From Dentipellis sp. KUC8613 (taxonomy: Eukaryota; Basidiomycota; Agaricomycetes; Russulales; Hericiaceae), in contig NSJX01000051.1 in the NCBI GenBank assembly GCA_002286715.1, forward strand, positions 119,542 through 183,541: a DNA stretch of 64,000 bases. The letters run 5' to 3'. A program made the position numbers and the translations under genes. Of this stretch, positions 43,957 to 56,552 are shown piece by piece. Below the pieces are notes generated by a model, which had not been told where the DNA came from, ran no database searches, and saw only the letters and a list, made by a program, of their open reading frames with translations. Each line of letters starts with the position of its first letter. Position 1 is the first letter of the stretch.

Positions 43957-46900
43957 CTACAGATACAGCGACGAGCAGAAGATGACGGAATTAGGGCGTT
44001 CGAGCATCTCGGATGCCTTGTCGAACTTTTCTTGCAACTCAGTGTTGCCGATGACCTTTGCCGCCTGCGACATCTGGCGGATGAGCTCCTGCAGGCGGCG
44101 GAACACGCGGATGAGGCTGCCCTCGAACTGGTCCGTCAGCTAGTTCACGACACACGCGACGTCAGTTTCCTGCGGGGAAGGGTAGTGAGAGGGTAACGTA
44201 CCTTGCAGATGTCGGAGAACGAGGCCCCGCGACACCACTGCACGACGGCGTCCATGAGCTCGACTTTGAACGAGGACACGTAGTCTTCCTCGTTGATGGG
44301 TAATTTGGATTCCTTGGAGACCTTCGCGATCCGTCGTGCGATCTCTTGCATGACACGCAACGGTGCTGCGAGTTCCTCCTTGAGCTTTGTCTGCTGCTCA
44401 CTCTGCAGAACCACACATTGATGAGTAAAGGAAGACACATGGAGTACCAAACAAGGCGTCGCTCACCTTCTCCGTGAACACGAAGCAGCTAAGAAGACCA
44501 GCACACTGTTCTGGCGTCAACGGGTTGAAGACACCGTTGAAGATGAGCTCGGTGAGCAGGAGCTCGTCGCCCGTGCTGATCTCACACGCAACACGGCCCT
44601 TCATGTCGACGATGTCGTCCGCGGTCGTGAAGCCCAACCGCCGCAGCACGCGCTTGCGCGCTTTCAGTTCTTCCATCTGCAGCACGTCGTGCGTCGCTTG
44701 TATGCGCTTCTTCAGGCCGCGGATGCGGTCCTGCATCTCGCGTTTGTGTGCGTACGATGAGTATAGTTGCGGGAGGCGGGGATCCTTGTGGAGGGGGCTC
44801 GAGAACATCTTCTGTTCCATCGTTTGGATTTTCTATAGACTTGTCAGCCGTTGCTCTGAGGAAACATAGATTGCCGCTCGACGTACCTTGACGAGTGCCT
44901 TGAACTTGTCGTCTTTGATATCCATGTCCTGGATCGGGTCAAGCATAGCGATCCCGTCGGGCAGACGCTTGTGCACCTCCAGCACCGTCTTCCACACGGT
45001 TTCTCGTGCCGAGAGCGGGCGCAGGTCCTTCGGTATGTGGATGCGCAAAGCACTGATCCCATCGAGTGTCGACAGAAGCACGGGCATGACGAGCGGTTCG
45101 CCCTTCTGGCCTGCTGCACAAGGCACGACGCCCCCGGGGGTCGCAGTGACGTTGTTGCGGTCCTTGGGGACGGCGGAGCCTTGCGCACAGTTGAGAAGGA
45201 CATCAACGATGTATTGCTCATGTGGGGGAAGCTCTTCGGCCTTTGGCATGGGTCTATTCTAGAATTCCGAGTCAGCGAAAAGCAGTCGGAAAACTCGACT
45301 CGTGCATACCTTGGGCGGGAGGCGTTTCTGGAAGTTGATGATCACGCCCCAGCCGAAGTCGAGGTCCTTGTACTTCACCTTGACGAGCCGCCCGGAGGTC
45401 AGGAATGGCAGGCTGTAGCTCGGGTGCGTGATCACGTCGCGGAAGTCGGCGCGCATCTGGTCGAGCTGCTGGCGGTACTCGTAGTAGTCAGCCACGAGCT
45501 CTTCATCGGGGATGGTGATCGACGCCTTCAGCTCTTCCTCCTTCTTGAGTTCTGCGCCGCATATAGTGAGTATCACACGGAAACAGGGATATGCCAGAAA
45601 AACCAACCGTCTTCGAGCAAGGGGACACCTGCACTGCTCTGGAACTGCAGGAAACACCGTTCGAGCATGTACTCCGGGCTGATCACTTCGATCTTCATCA
45701 GGTTCAGCACCATGTTATATCCGAGATGGAACGCAGAGTCCAGCCGGTCCGCCTCGCCCTTGATCATGTTCTTCGCAGCTGCAGGCTCGAGCTTCTCGTC
45801 GCACATCATGATGACCACACCGCGATCATCGAGGCCACGACGGCCGGCACGCCCCGACATCTGGATGTACTCTCCCGACGAGAGGTCCCGGAACTGGCTC
45901 CCGTCGAACTTGCGGGCTGCGGTGAAGACGACGGTCTTGGCGGGCATGTTGAGGCCGATGGAGAACGTCTCCGTCGCGAAGAGCACTTTGATGAGACCTT
46001 CCTGGAACAGGATCTCGATGACCTCCTTGAGGATGGGCAGCAGGCCGCCGTGATGGATGCCGATGCCGCGCTTCAGCAGAGGCAGCAGATTCGCGATTTG
46101 GGGGAGGCCACGGTCGTCGGGAGATAGACTTGCGATGGCGTTGTTGAAGATCTTCTCGACCATCACCTGCTCGTCGGCGGAGTTGAACTCGAACTTGGAC
46201 AAGGTGAGTGCGAGAGCCTCGCACTCGCGCTTGCTGAACGCGAAGACGATGACGGGGTTGTAGTTCTTGAGCATGATCATGCGAATGATCTTCGAGATAT
46301 CAGAGGGTCCTGAGAAACCTCAGTATTCATCCTATTCGTGAGAAGATCACGGCCTACCTTTCTTGTCACCTCCCTTTTTCGATTTTCCTTTCCTACCCTT
46401 CCCACTCTTCGAATCCGCAGGATCCTCGCCCATCCTGTCCTGCAGCGTGCCCATTGCCTTTGAGAAATTGTCCTCTCTAAACTCGCCCTTCTCGTTAACG
46501 ACGAGGTATATGCCTTCACCGCCCGATGGAAATAGGTAGTGCTGAAGTGGTGTCGGTCGGAAGTCGGTGTAGACGACGTGACAGGGTTGTTCATGCGATT
46601 TGCATATCCACTCGCAAAACTGCATAGCGTTTGGGATGGTAGCAGAGAGGAAGACATAGCGCACACTGTGCGGCAGCAAGATGATCGTCTCCTCCCAGAC
46701 GACGCCGCGCTCCTTGTCGCGCATGTAATGGATTTCGTCGAAAATGACCCATGCGACCTCGCGCATGATTTCGGAGCCGCGATACAGCATAGACCGCAGA
46801 ATCTAGGGTGCTAGGTGAGCAAAGCCTCGTTAGCCGCGTAACTCAGATATAATCATACCTCAGTAGTCATGACCAAACATGACGCTGTGGGATTCCGTGT

Positions 46901-47697
46901 AACGTCTCCCGTCATGAGACCAACGTCGCCGAATTCCGCCTCCATTTCACGATACTTCTGATTACTGAGAGCCTTGACACTGATTTGAGTATTTGGAAGT
47001 ACGCCGACAGAAGCACGCATACCTTTATGGGACTTGTATAGATGACCCTCTGCTTATTCTGCAACGCCTGGGCAATGGCATACTCCGCGACGACAGTCTT
47101 TCCGGCACTAGTGTGGGCTGACACGAGCACACTCTCATTCCGCTGAATAGCATAGACAGACACCTGCTGGAATGGGTCCAGGGTGAACTTGTATTCGCGA
47201 GCGGGTTTAGCAGGGGGGACGTGTTGTGATATAGGGATATAGTTATATCCTGGGGGAACAGCGACTTGATGTCGCACCTGCGATCAATACGCGTTAAAAC
47301 TTTCGGAAGGTCGCCGCTGAACTTCACGCACCTGATGCCTCAATTCCAGACGCGACCCTGCAGTCTCTGCAGCACCCGTTAGACCCGCACTCGCAGCAAC
47401 CTCTCGCTTCGCCTCCGTCTCGAATTCATCGACCACCACCGGCTGGGGTGCCGGAGTTTCCTCTATGCGCGCCTTCTTTGGTGGTGAGGGCCCCTCCGTA
47501 GTTGTACCATCTTCTCCGACCTTGCCGTTCGCGTGTAGCGCTGCTTCTGCCTCCAGTTTGCGTTTCGGGGCTACTGACTCTGGAGACACGGGGGACCCGC
47601 TGTCCACCTGCATGTCATTTTCGTTCGATTCTGCGGGCACATTTGAGTCGTCTTGCGGGGTATCGTCAAGAAATGAGAAGAGGTCGTTTGAGCTCAT
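43957..47697 (-). CDS. MTR4: exosome-associated DExH RNA helicase MTR4
   Basis: Feeds nuclear RNAs to the exosome (TRAMP helicase). ATG 47697; a disordered acidic N-terminus holds PPKKARIEE, a nuclear signal. Helicase motifs: Q-like [20 protein letters not shown], motif [15 protein letters not shown], Ia TSPIKALSNQK, motif [11 protein letters not shown] (DEIH), [12 protein letters not shown], then IV region [32 protein letters not shown] and [18 protein letters not shown]. The arch/KOW region ([20 protein letters not shown]) and DSH C-terminal domain ([18 protein letters not shown], [14 protein letters not shown]) follow, ending [14 protein letters not shown] and CSSLYL; stop 43957-43959. The order and the arch separate it from Ski2. 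About ten introns. Confidence 0.96.
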
Positions 47698-47926
47698 GGC
47701 TGCAACCTGCGAGGGATGGCGGCGAACATCAATGGTGAAGAATTATTATCATGTCTTGGATATGATACTCACGAGAAACAACCCGAGAGACGGGTGCAGA
47801 GACCGGGGTCGTAATTGAAGATGCAAGTAATGGACAACTTACGAAGAGATTAGAGTCGACTTGTTTTCCGGACTACAGTAACGAGCTCGATCTGGTTATA
47901 GATGCACAAGAAAATACAAATTTCAA

Positions 47927-47999
47927 TCCCTGGTAGTATATCGGATCAGTACACGCGCCTGTCACGCGCGAGAGCGGGGTTCGACTCCCCGCCAGGGAG
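47927..47999 (+). tRNA. tRNA-Asp (GUC), copy 2
   Basis: Same 73 nt as the minus-strand copy at 31230-31302: acceptor TCCCTGG/CCAGGGA, discriminator G, anticodon loop CTGTCAC, no intron. A TTTTT run at 48004-48008 can end Pol III transcription. It lies 83 bp upstream of the F-box-like gene's first ATG. Confidence 0.96.
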
Positions 48000-48081
48000 T
48001 GCCTTTTTGACAGTGGCTTTCGACTGTTTGCCGCTACAGTGCCTGTGTGAGGCTCGCTCTCTTCTCGTTCTACCCTCGACC

Positions 48082-49793
48082 ATGGCTGAAGGTGATATTT
48101 CTACATTACTTCTACACGATATGATTCTCATGTTTCCAGGATCGAGTACGGTTGTAGATGTGCAGGATCCTGGAGATTCGTACAACGTCGTTGGGTTCGA
48201 ATTAGGTGGGCATCGAGAAACAAAGGTACGTCTGAGCCTTTCTACGCTCTATCTCTCGAGATGTTTATTCAGCATGAATGTCTCAAGCATCTTTCAATCC
48301 CACCCAATGCCTTCAGCTGCGTTGCAACGGAGCTCTTGCTCCTCATTTTCGATTTTGCCGCGCGTCGACCTGATATCTCGTGGAATGCCCATCTCCGGTG
48401 GGCCCCCGATGTCTACTGGTGCCCGTATGTCAGCACAGCGAAATCCTTATCCCTGGTGTGCAAGTCTTGGCATGTGCTGGCGACGGAAGTTCTCTATCGT
48501 AATGTCATACTGAACTCTACTCCCCAATTCCTGCTCCTCTACCGAACCCTTGCCACTGCCATCGGAGATCGAGGGCGGCTCGTGAAAAGTCTGTCTATGA
48601 CATTCTCAGTCTCCAACCCTGACGTATATAAAACAATAGCCAAATACCTTGACAACATCTTGCAGCTCTGTCCTAGACTCAAACACCTGACTTTCAGCCA
48701 GAATGAACTGCAGCTTCGGATATTCACTATCTTCCGTTACAGTTCATTCGAGGTTTCCGAAATCATGTCTCGGGTGGCCCAAACGCTGACAAGCCTCCGT
48801 CTGGACGATGGATGGGCTGCTAACTCCCTGAACAATGCCGTGTTCCTTCAGAATTGTGCCAATGTAGAGTCCATGTCGATTCTTTGGCCAATTCACGATG
48901 CGGCCGATGCGGAGCCTCTCCCGTTCCCTCGGCTTCACACTTTGACTCTGACCATGGACAGCAAAACCATCGGGCCGAGCTACGACCTCGCGACATTCTC
49001 TCTGCCTGCTCTACACACCTTAACACTATCCTTTGTTTCCAAACACATAGAAAGGAGGTCGCATAAGAACAAGCCAAAGCAGACTATTTTGCATTTACTA
49101 TCCTCGCATGGGAACACCCTCCGTCGCCTCCACATCAATTTCATGCCGCAACTACCACGGCCCCTGCTTGACTACCAAAGCGATTTGTGGCGACGTTTCA
49201 AAGGCCCCGGTACCGATCAGGAGTTCATTGACCTCTGCCCCAGTCTAGAGCATTATATCACATACACAACTAGTCAGTTGAAATTGTCGCATCATCCGTC
49301 GCTGCGGTACATAGACGCATGGGTCCCTTCGTTCAGCCTCGACGATACCCACGAAGACCCGAAGACGGACTTCCTCGGCGACAGCGGCACCTTCCCCTCC
49401 TTGGAATCTTTCCGCATACTCGATGTCTCACTATCCGTTTTCCCCGAGCTCCCATTTATCATCTCTCCCGATACTCTCATCCCAAAAGATCAGCACTACG
49501 CGATTTGGCACTTTGGGAGCCTTCCCGTCGCGCAGACTCGACACGCCGTGACGTGGCTGGAACACTACGAGTACAACAGCGATTCTGACGGCTCCTACGT
49601 CTACTCCTCCCCGAGCTACTCGTCCTCCTCCGAGGAGTTTTCGGACTCGGAAGAGTCTGCAGCTGTGTCGGATGCAGAAGATCCTCAGCTTGAAGCGGAC
49701 CCGGAAGAAGATGTGGACCGCGAAGTCGAGAGGAGTCTGGAGATTTTCCTGGGTGTGCATCTGGAAGGACTGGTGGTCGATTCCGGCGCTTAG
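48082..49793 (+). CDS. F-box-like protein, copy 2 of an inverted pair
   Basis: The main exon ends at 49793. A short first exon (48082-48223, MAEGDISTLLLHDMILMFPG...ETK) joins through a 48-bp intron ending CAG at 48271 to HECLKHLSIPPNAF; alternatively the start is ATG 48261. F-box-like region: VATELLLLIFDFAARRPDIS, TAKSLSLVCKSWHVLATEVL. Leucine-rich units follow (RLKHLTFSQNELQ, VESMSILWP, LHTLTLTMD, RLHINFMPQLP), then LCPSLEHYITYTT, AQTRHAVTWLEHYEYNSDSD and an acidic tail (SSSEEFSDSEES). Paralogue of 29446-30906 along its whole length, at a guess about half identical. Likely an SCF adaptor; substrate unknown. Confidence 0.82.
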
Positions 49794-52211
49794 TATTTGT
49801 TGAAGTTCGCATAAATGTGTAAGTCAGTTCAAGATGATAATATTGAATAGCGACCAGACAGGGCCAGAGCTTTTATAGACATGCGTGTGGGGTTCCCTTG
49901 CATCGCAATCCCAGCTTACAGCTCGCCGCTGTGCGTTTCCATCTCCACTCTCTACGGGATGCAGATGCACTGGCATTCAAGCAAATCGTTCGACTAGACA
50001 AATATAATCCATTCAAATTTCGACTCTGCTGTACAGACTTCCCCACGCTTTGCGGAATCCACTAGTACAGCAGACGCAGAGCACTATCCCATCACCAAAT
50101 AGTCTTGAGTGAGTGCCCGAAAAAAGTGAATCTGGGCGTCATCTCACGACTATCTGGCGCTGATATAGTACCCCGCATCCACTGTGTACATGTAGTGCTC
50201 TCAACAAGTCCCAAAACCATCCCGTCCTCCATCATGCTCTTTCTCCATGCCAGCCCCGTGTGTTCATCACAGGCATGTGCCTCTCGCGTAGCTGGCCTTT
50301 CCTGCGAATTCTCTGCCGTTGCATTGCTCGCAGCTGTATTCTGCTTCGGATGCAGGGGGTGATTTGGTCTCTGGCGTCTGGGCGAAGGATACTTCTTCTT
50401 GCCCTTCTGGCTCACTGTTTATGCCATCGCCGTTGGTGTCCTACCAGAGCGTTCCTCCGTCTGGTCATTCACAGCTTCCGAATCGGGTCCAGGTTCGGGA
50501 GTTGCCACAGAAGCGGCCCTTCCCTCTGGCGACTCAGTATCGAGCACCGAGCGCCTTGATTTGGATTCTTGGGTCGTGCGGGCTGCGATGAGCTCGCGCT
50601 AGGTCGACTGTTTGCTGACGAGCCACGGTCCATCGCCTGGAGCTCCTACAGGGACTCGATGAGCTTCGGCCGGCTGCGACGACCCTATGTCGGTGCGGCT
50701 CTTCTTCTTCGGCGATGGTCACTCGGATTCATCCCCTCAATGTCTGTTCGCAATCGGATGAACAAGGGCTAGCTTCGAAGACGCTTGACCCTTGTGCGGG
50801 AGTCCGTGGATACGATAGGTGGTGCGGTTCTAGGATAACGGTTCTCGGAGACAATAGGAGCGTGCTGGGACTTTGCGGGCTCTGTGGTGTGTTGTCTGAA
50901 CCTTTGACAGAAGACAGATGCGAGTGGTACAATATCGCCATCGCCCCCGAGCTGCCATAGGACGAGCGGCGGACAGCCGACCTCGCGTGCGAAAGGTCCT
51001 ACCTGCTGCATAATACAAGCATCGCCGACCGATGTTCTTCATGGGTTGAACCTCTGGAACTCTCAGGCCCACAGCACCAGTCACATGTCACATGTCATTG
51101 AAGGTAGGCGTAGGTAGGTTGCTGCAGGAGATCTAGATGTCCGTTTGAGCAGTTGGCACAGAACGGCCGAGGGAGGCTCGAGCTCGTCGGAGACGGCACT
51201 GCATGGGCGGTCGAGAGTGTCTGTTGTAAGTGCGCGTCCCGTCCTCCTTCCGGTATGAGATGCTGACTACTAGCGAGCCCTAGTGGTTGCGGTTGGAGGG
51301 CGGAGCAGATGGAGGAAGTATGATAGCGAGATTCGCGGGTTTAACGCCGGTCGGCCGAGGGAGGCTCGGGCTCCTCGGGAGCGGCGCTGTGCGAGTTGGC
51401 GACAGTGTCTGTTGTGCATACATGTCCTATCCTCCTTCAAGTCTGGCATAAGAGGCCGATTACTAGCGAGCAAGCCCTAGTGTGGAAGGTGGAGATGTTG
51501 AGATGGGTGCTCAATGCTCCGGGATGCGCGGTCTTTATACTCGAGCACCCACCTTGTACCACGTCTCAAGGTCCCTTGTGCTCAATGTTGCATGTAGCAC
51601 GATCGGCGGTGAACAAGACCAAGCTTCCGCTTTTGGAGGTTTTCTAGGATTTCGCGCGCACGTATACTTACGAGGCCCTTGTTCCCGTACTTGCGTGGCA
51701 GTGCAGACCGAGCATCGTACACTCCAACCTTCCAGGGCTCCACAGCACCACGTCGGCACCTAGGATCACACCACATACCCCGCGGAGCGTCATGGGTCAA
51801 TGCCTCCGAGAAGACGTGGGGACGATGGAGATGATTGCGTAGTCCACTTTGTCACCCAATGAAACACAACAACTTCAGGGTATCAGCCTACGTCGCCACT
51901 GTGATTTTCGAAGTTCACCATATTCGGAACTTGAATTAGGCCTGGGTATAAAGTACGAAGAAGTGCAGCCGTCAGTCGTGTGTGATGCGTACTAGTACGT
52001 ATACGTGTGTGCGTGCAAGAAGTCGTATCGTGTTCGAGGATACAGTGTCCATGTATCAGGTCAACGTTCGTGTCCGTTTTGAAGAGTCCTGGCCATACAG
52101 TAGTCAGACAAGAAAACGGGGTCTACAACACCCTCGCGGAATATTGGGTATTGGGTATTGGAAGCTGTTTCATCTTTCCATCTTCACCAAGTCTAATCAG
52201 TCTTCGGCCGT
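49794..52211. other. 2.4-kb region without a supportable gene
   Basis: On the minus strand at about 50095-51010, several adjoining open stretches read like Ser/Pro/Arg-rich, disordered protein (for example QSPQSPSTLLLSPRTV, PDSEAVNDQTEERSGRTP and SPHDPRIQIKALGARY) but are split by stops and frame changes with no convincing splice sites. This may be a decayed or very intron-rich gene. A tandem repeat follows at 51150-51490. 51500-52211 shows nothing. Confidence 0.45.
51150..51490. repeat. imperfect tandem repeat, two ~190-bp units
   Basis: Both units contain CGGCCGAGGGAGGCTCG, then AGTGTCTGTTGT, then CCTCCTTC, GATTACTAGCGAG or GACTACTAGCGAG, and CCCTAGTG, in the same order (about 51155-51290 and 51349-51485). 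No coding frame is shared. Confidence 0.7.
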
Positions 52212-54616
52212 CTAGCACAATTTCCACATCTTCACCGAGTCGCTGTACCATTGGCCATGATCAGCATCCTCATCAATACAAGAGAACAAAGACAGGAACG
52301 TACATCCGGAACGCGCGATCATCGTCGCTCTCCGGCCACGTGGGCGCCCACGTACTCTGCGCATTCGCAAAGTCGCTCATCGCAGCTGCATAAAAAAGGC
52401 ACAAAACCTTGTTTAGTTCCACGTTTCATACAACGAGGAAGAAAGGAAGGGACGCACTGTTCGAGCCGTCGTACCACATCTTCCCACCAACCTTGTCCGG
52501 GAACCACCCGCTCGTCCCGCCCACCGCAACGTCCAAAATCAAATAAAAGTCTGCCAATCCCACCATCAGCACACACGCCAAACGAAGCGCACAGCGACAT
52601 ACTCTGATCAAACGGCGCCGACGGGCCCTGCCCACTATACGGATTCTGCACGACCACCTCCGCGCTCCCATTGACCGCGGTCGGGGGGAACTTGCCGCGC
52701 GTCCAGAAGCCCTTGCCGACGCGCAGGTCGACCATCGCCGTGAGCCGCGAGTCGACGTACGCCTTCATGAAGTCCGCGGTCCACTCGAGCGTGTACGTGT
52801 GGAACCCGGACGCATACGTGGAGCGCTTCTGCGACTGCCAGCCGTAGACGCGCGCGATGAGCGAGGGCAGCGGGCCCCACGCGAGCGAGGAGCGCACGAA
52901 GTTCGTGCCCTGGCCCGGGTAGGACGGCGAGTTGCCGCGGGCCTCCATGATCTGCGCAACGGCCATACCAATGTGAGTAGGTGTGAATGAAAGCGAGGGA
53001 ATGAATGAGCGGAGCACACGCACGTCGATCTCGCCGCTCAGCGGCCACGCGCCGTACTTGCTCTGCACGGGCAGCATCCACACGGCGGGCCAGAGCCAGT
53101 CGCCGCGCGGGAGCTTCGCGCGGACCTCGAGCTTGCCGTAGCGGACGCTGACGCTGTTCTTCGTCGACAGGCGCGCGCTCTGCGCCGGGTTGATCACCGT
53201 GCCCGCCTTCTTCGACGAGGACGCCGCGCACGCGGTGTGGTTCGACGTCGTGCACCCGCTCAGCGTGTAGTTGCCCCCGTCGAGCACCTTGTCGAGCCCG
53301 ATCTCGTCCGAGGTGAGCGTCGGCAGGATGTACAGCTGCCCGTTGCGCACGAAGAGGTTCTTGTCCGACGCCGTCGTCATCTGGAACTCGCCGTTCCTGC
53401 TCTCTCATCAGCCCCTTCTCCACAAACACACGCCTTCACAGGACAAAAAACCAAAAAAAGAGACGCACCCGAACCCGCCAAGCTCGACATCCCGCGTCCA
53501 CGTCGAGCCATTCCCATCTACACTCAGCTGATCGAAATCATCCTCCAAAACCACACACAGCTGGCCCTCCGGGATCATCGACCGCCCCGCGCTCACCCAA
53601 CCGCGCCAGCAGATGACGCCCGCGACGCCCGCGCCCACACACAGCATCGCAAACGTCAGCCACCAGCTCGCGCGCTCGCGCCGGTCACGGCGGGCCTCAC
53701 TCATCCACGGCTTGTCCTCCTTCCCGAGCTTCTCCGCGAGCAGCGTCGACGGGAGCGGCGGCTTCGGCCTGGGCGTCGGCGTGCTCAGGCGCGCGCCGTC
53801 GCCGGGCAGCGCGGGGTACGACGCGAGCGCGAGCGCGTGCTGCGGCGGGGACCAGATCGACGACGGGCGCGACGCGGGCGAGAGGAACGCCGCGCGGAAG
53901 GACGGCGTGCTCGTGCGCGGGGACGTCTCCTGCGCGGGGGTGGGCGCAGGCGCGAAGCGGTACGGCGCCTGCCCGTCGTCGAGGCTCGTGCGCGCGCTCT
54001 GCACGAGCGGCTGGAACGGCGCGTTGTGCCCGAGCGCCGAGCCGCCGCGCGCGAGGCTCTCGAGGCTCGCGCGGCGCGAGCGGAGCCCCGGGATTGCGGT
54101 GCCCGGGTCGGGGTTGCCCGGGTACGCCTGGAAGGGGAGCGCGTACGGGAATGCGCTCGGCGGCGCGCGCGAGCTGCGCGGGGTGGGGGTCTGCGAGATC
54201 GGGAGCTCGGGCGGCGGCGTGAAGGGGTCCGGCGGGGGCGGGATGGAGGTGGCGGAGCGCATGGCCTCGGTCGCGGGGAACGAGGCGGAGGCGGGCGTGT
54301 CGCTCTCGGTGGGCACGGCGGCGTAGGTGCCTGCGGTGGCGGAGCGGCGGCGCTGGGTGATGCGGGGGACGCTCGTGGGGGCGTCGCGCTCGGAGTCCGA
54401 GGCGGAGGTCGAGGGAGGGTCGAGGGATGCATCTTGGGAGGACCAGGACCCGCGCTCACGCGTGGTGAAGAAGTGTGGGCGGGGCGGGGAGAGGGGCGAC
54501 GGGGTGCGGGCGGAGGGCGACGCCAGGCCGGCGTGTGCGGTGAGGCCGGCATCCTCGTCGCTGGAGCTGCGACGGCGGGCGGGGGGTGGATACCGCGGGC
54601 GGCGATAGCTTGACAT
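52212..54616 (-). CDS. GH16 glucanase-like, type II membrane protein
   Basis: Predicted beta-1,3(4)-glucan-active wall enzyme. ATG 54616 (MSSYRRPRYPPPARRRSSSD) begins a long Ser/Pro-rich cytoplasmic tail of about 330 residues, then a single membrane helix (WWLTFAMLCVGAGVAGVICW), then the lumenal GH16 fold: LEDDFDQLSVDGNGSTWTRD, KLEVRAKLPRGDWLWPAVWM, catalytic SGEIDIMEARGN (the ExDxxE motif, complete across an intron), GFHTYTLEWTADFMKAYVDS, FYLILDVAVGGTSGWFPD, TWPESDDDRAF. The end is RIDSVKMWKLC after the last intron, stop 52212-52214. The tail-TM-GH16 order is like SKN1/KRE6 proteins, but the catalytic domain looks closer to other fungal GH16 groups. Confidence 0.9.
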
Positions 54617-56552
54617 CGGGGACGACGGCGATGGCGACGACAACGGGGGGAAGGGAAGCAGACGCGTGCGGAGCTGCAGGGCGTGTTTTTATCGCGAGAC
54701 TGCACGCGTTCTTAACCCAATGTCCTGGACACTGGCGCGGAGCAGCACCTCATTCGGGGACGTCATATATGAGATTTCTGGTGCCTCGCTTGGGGCAGGT
54801 CGTGATGTTGTCTTGCAGCTGGAGCGGGGGCGTGTCGGCGGTGCGGTTGCTGCTTCGACGATAAGCTGGGGACCCCGGCCACCTACACGGAGGCTTTAGC
54901 AGGGGTATTTCATTTCTTGTCCATGGCAGATAGCCCACTTACAGTAACGACGGAATTGACTTCACAAACGGCATTGCCGTTGTTGCTGTTCCGTAAATCC
55001 GCTGTCAAGGATGCTTAGACTTGGTCGTATCGGCTATTTTGGTCACGATAAGGCACTCGAGGAACTGGACTTACCTGTTCTGAAGCATGCTGAGCTTCTG
55101 GGCTGGCGGAGGCGTTCAATCATGCACGGTAGCCAGAGTCATAGCGAATGGAAGAATGAATGATGTATGGCGTAGACTTGAGTGAGCTTGTTTCTTTCGT
55201 CGTGATAGGAGGATAGCGGACACAGCTGTCTTGACATGCCAAAAAATAGCAGTGCGTTTGAGTCTACAGGACCGGTTGACTACGACCATCGTGTCCTCGA
55301 GTTGTCCAGAGACGGTTGGGTTGTCGAGGATGAAATAACGTCAATCTTGACAGGAAGAAAAGGTCAGGCGATTGCAAGATTTAGAAAAAAAGATGCTTAC
55401 GACCACATACGTCAGAATCGTCTCTCTCTTCCGGACAATTTCGTCTGATTCCAACGCATGTCGACACATACAAGTCAAAGACAGATTGAAAGCAAACCGA
55501 GGAGTTGCCACAAGAGCAGTGACAGCGGCGGCCGCGGTTGCGCGGCATCCGAGTCGACACGTGCCAGCGCCCACCGCATAGGCGAGGCGCGTTTCTTGAA
55601 GTGAGTCTTCAACTTTACCCTTGACATTCGCAATGACTCTTGTTGCAACGTCAATAACTTGTGATGAGACTTCGCTTTGCCTACACGTACGCTTTCATTC
55701 ACACTACGGAGGCTCATTACCAGCATCTAGGCACGTCGTGGCTACTGACAGCGCTAGTCAACCACACCTTCTCCACCAACCCACCCTCGTGCCCCTCACA
55801 AATCTTCCATCAGGTCCCTCTCACCATCAATGGCTGCCCCGAACAAGCCCCCAATACCATTGCATCTTTTCCCCGACTTACCGTGCGAGGGTACCTGAAA
55901 AAAAGCAGAGGATGGAGGCGCGCGCGTCATCGATGACGTCCGCAGAGCCTTCAGCTTTCCTCATGCCCAGGCGGGCCTCTCACGTATAATTCAGCAGGTT
56001 TGAACGAGCTGTTACCATGGTGCCACGGTCGGCACATCGCGCGGACGAGTGGGCAAGTCGGGGAATCCTGCGTGTATTGGATTGCGCGCACTCGACAGTG
56101 TGGTGATGTGAACCACTTTCCCCAAGCTGTGTGCGGCTCTCCAAGCTGTTCACCGTACGTGCGCACCATTGAATCCACCTGATATGCACAACACTTCACC
56201 CCTGCCCGCTCCCTCGCCTCCTCACAGAACGAGGCTGTTCGGCACCTGCCGTCTTATCGCGCGCCCCCGGACACCGCGTACTGCACCAGTGCGGTGGCGC
56301 GCGCAAGATGCTGGCTGCTCCACCGCGGCGGGGAATACGGACGCAGGAAAGCGTCAGTCTCGAGGGCTACGATGAGGTAACGCTTTATATATCCCGCACC
56401 CTCCCTGCGCGTCTGCCAATCACGCTTTCCGCCCTCCGCGTGTGCGCCGGTCCCCATTCTCTCTCTTCTCTCTTCTCTCTTCTCCCTTCTTCCCTCCCCC
56501 CTCCCCCCTACTCCCGCCCCCAGCGAAACCCTGCATCCCGGAAGAAGCGAAG
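54617..56552. other. divergent intergenic region of GH16 and GT2 genes
   Basis: 1.9 kb. A 70-codon open frame at 55236-55448 has protein-like composition but no splice partners or recognisable family. Otherwise no gene, RNA or repeat is seen. From about 56150 a CT-rich leader leads into the GT2 gene. Confidence 0.5.
56384..56392 (+). promoter_or_regulatory. TATA box of the GT2 gene
   Basis: TTTATATAT about 160 bp upstream of the ATG at 56553, followed by a long CT-rich tract (56455-56520), a usual fungal core promoter layout. Confidence 0.5.

Noticed and set aside
50092..50415. 107-codon minus frame (MSQKGKKKYPSPRRQRP start)
   Set aside because: May be part of a decayed or intron-rich gene, but stops and frame shifts on both sides prevent a model.
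52212..54616. Assigning the GH16 gene as KRE6/SKN1
   Set aside because: Topology agrees, but the catalytic-domain phrases fit general fungal GH16 better; symbol withheld.
55236..55448. 70-codon + frame starting MPKNSSAFESTGPVDYD
   Set aside because: Composition looks like protein, but it is short, isolated and of no known family; kept only as a note in the intergenic entry.
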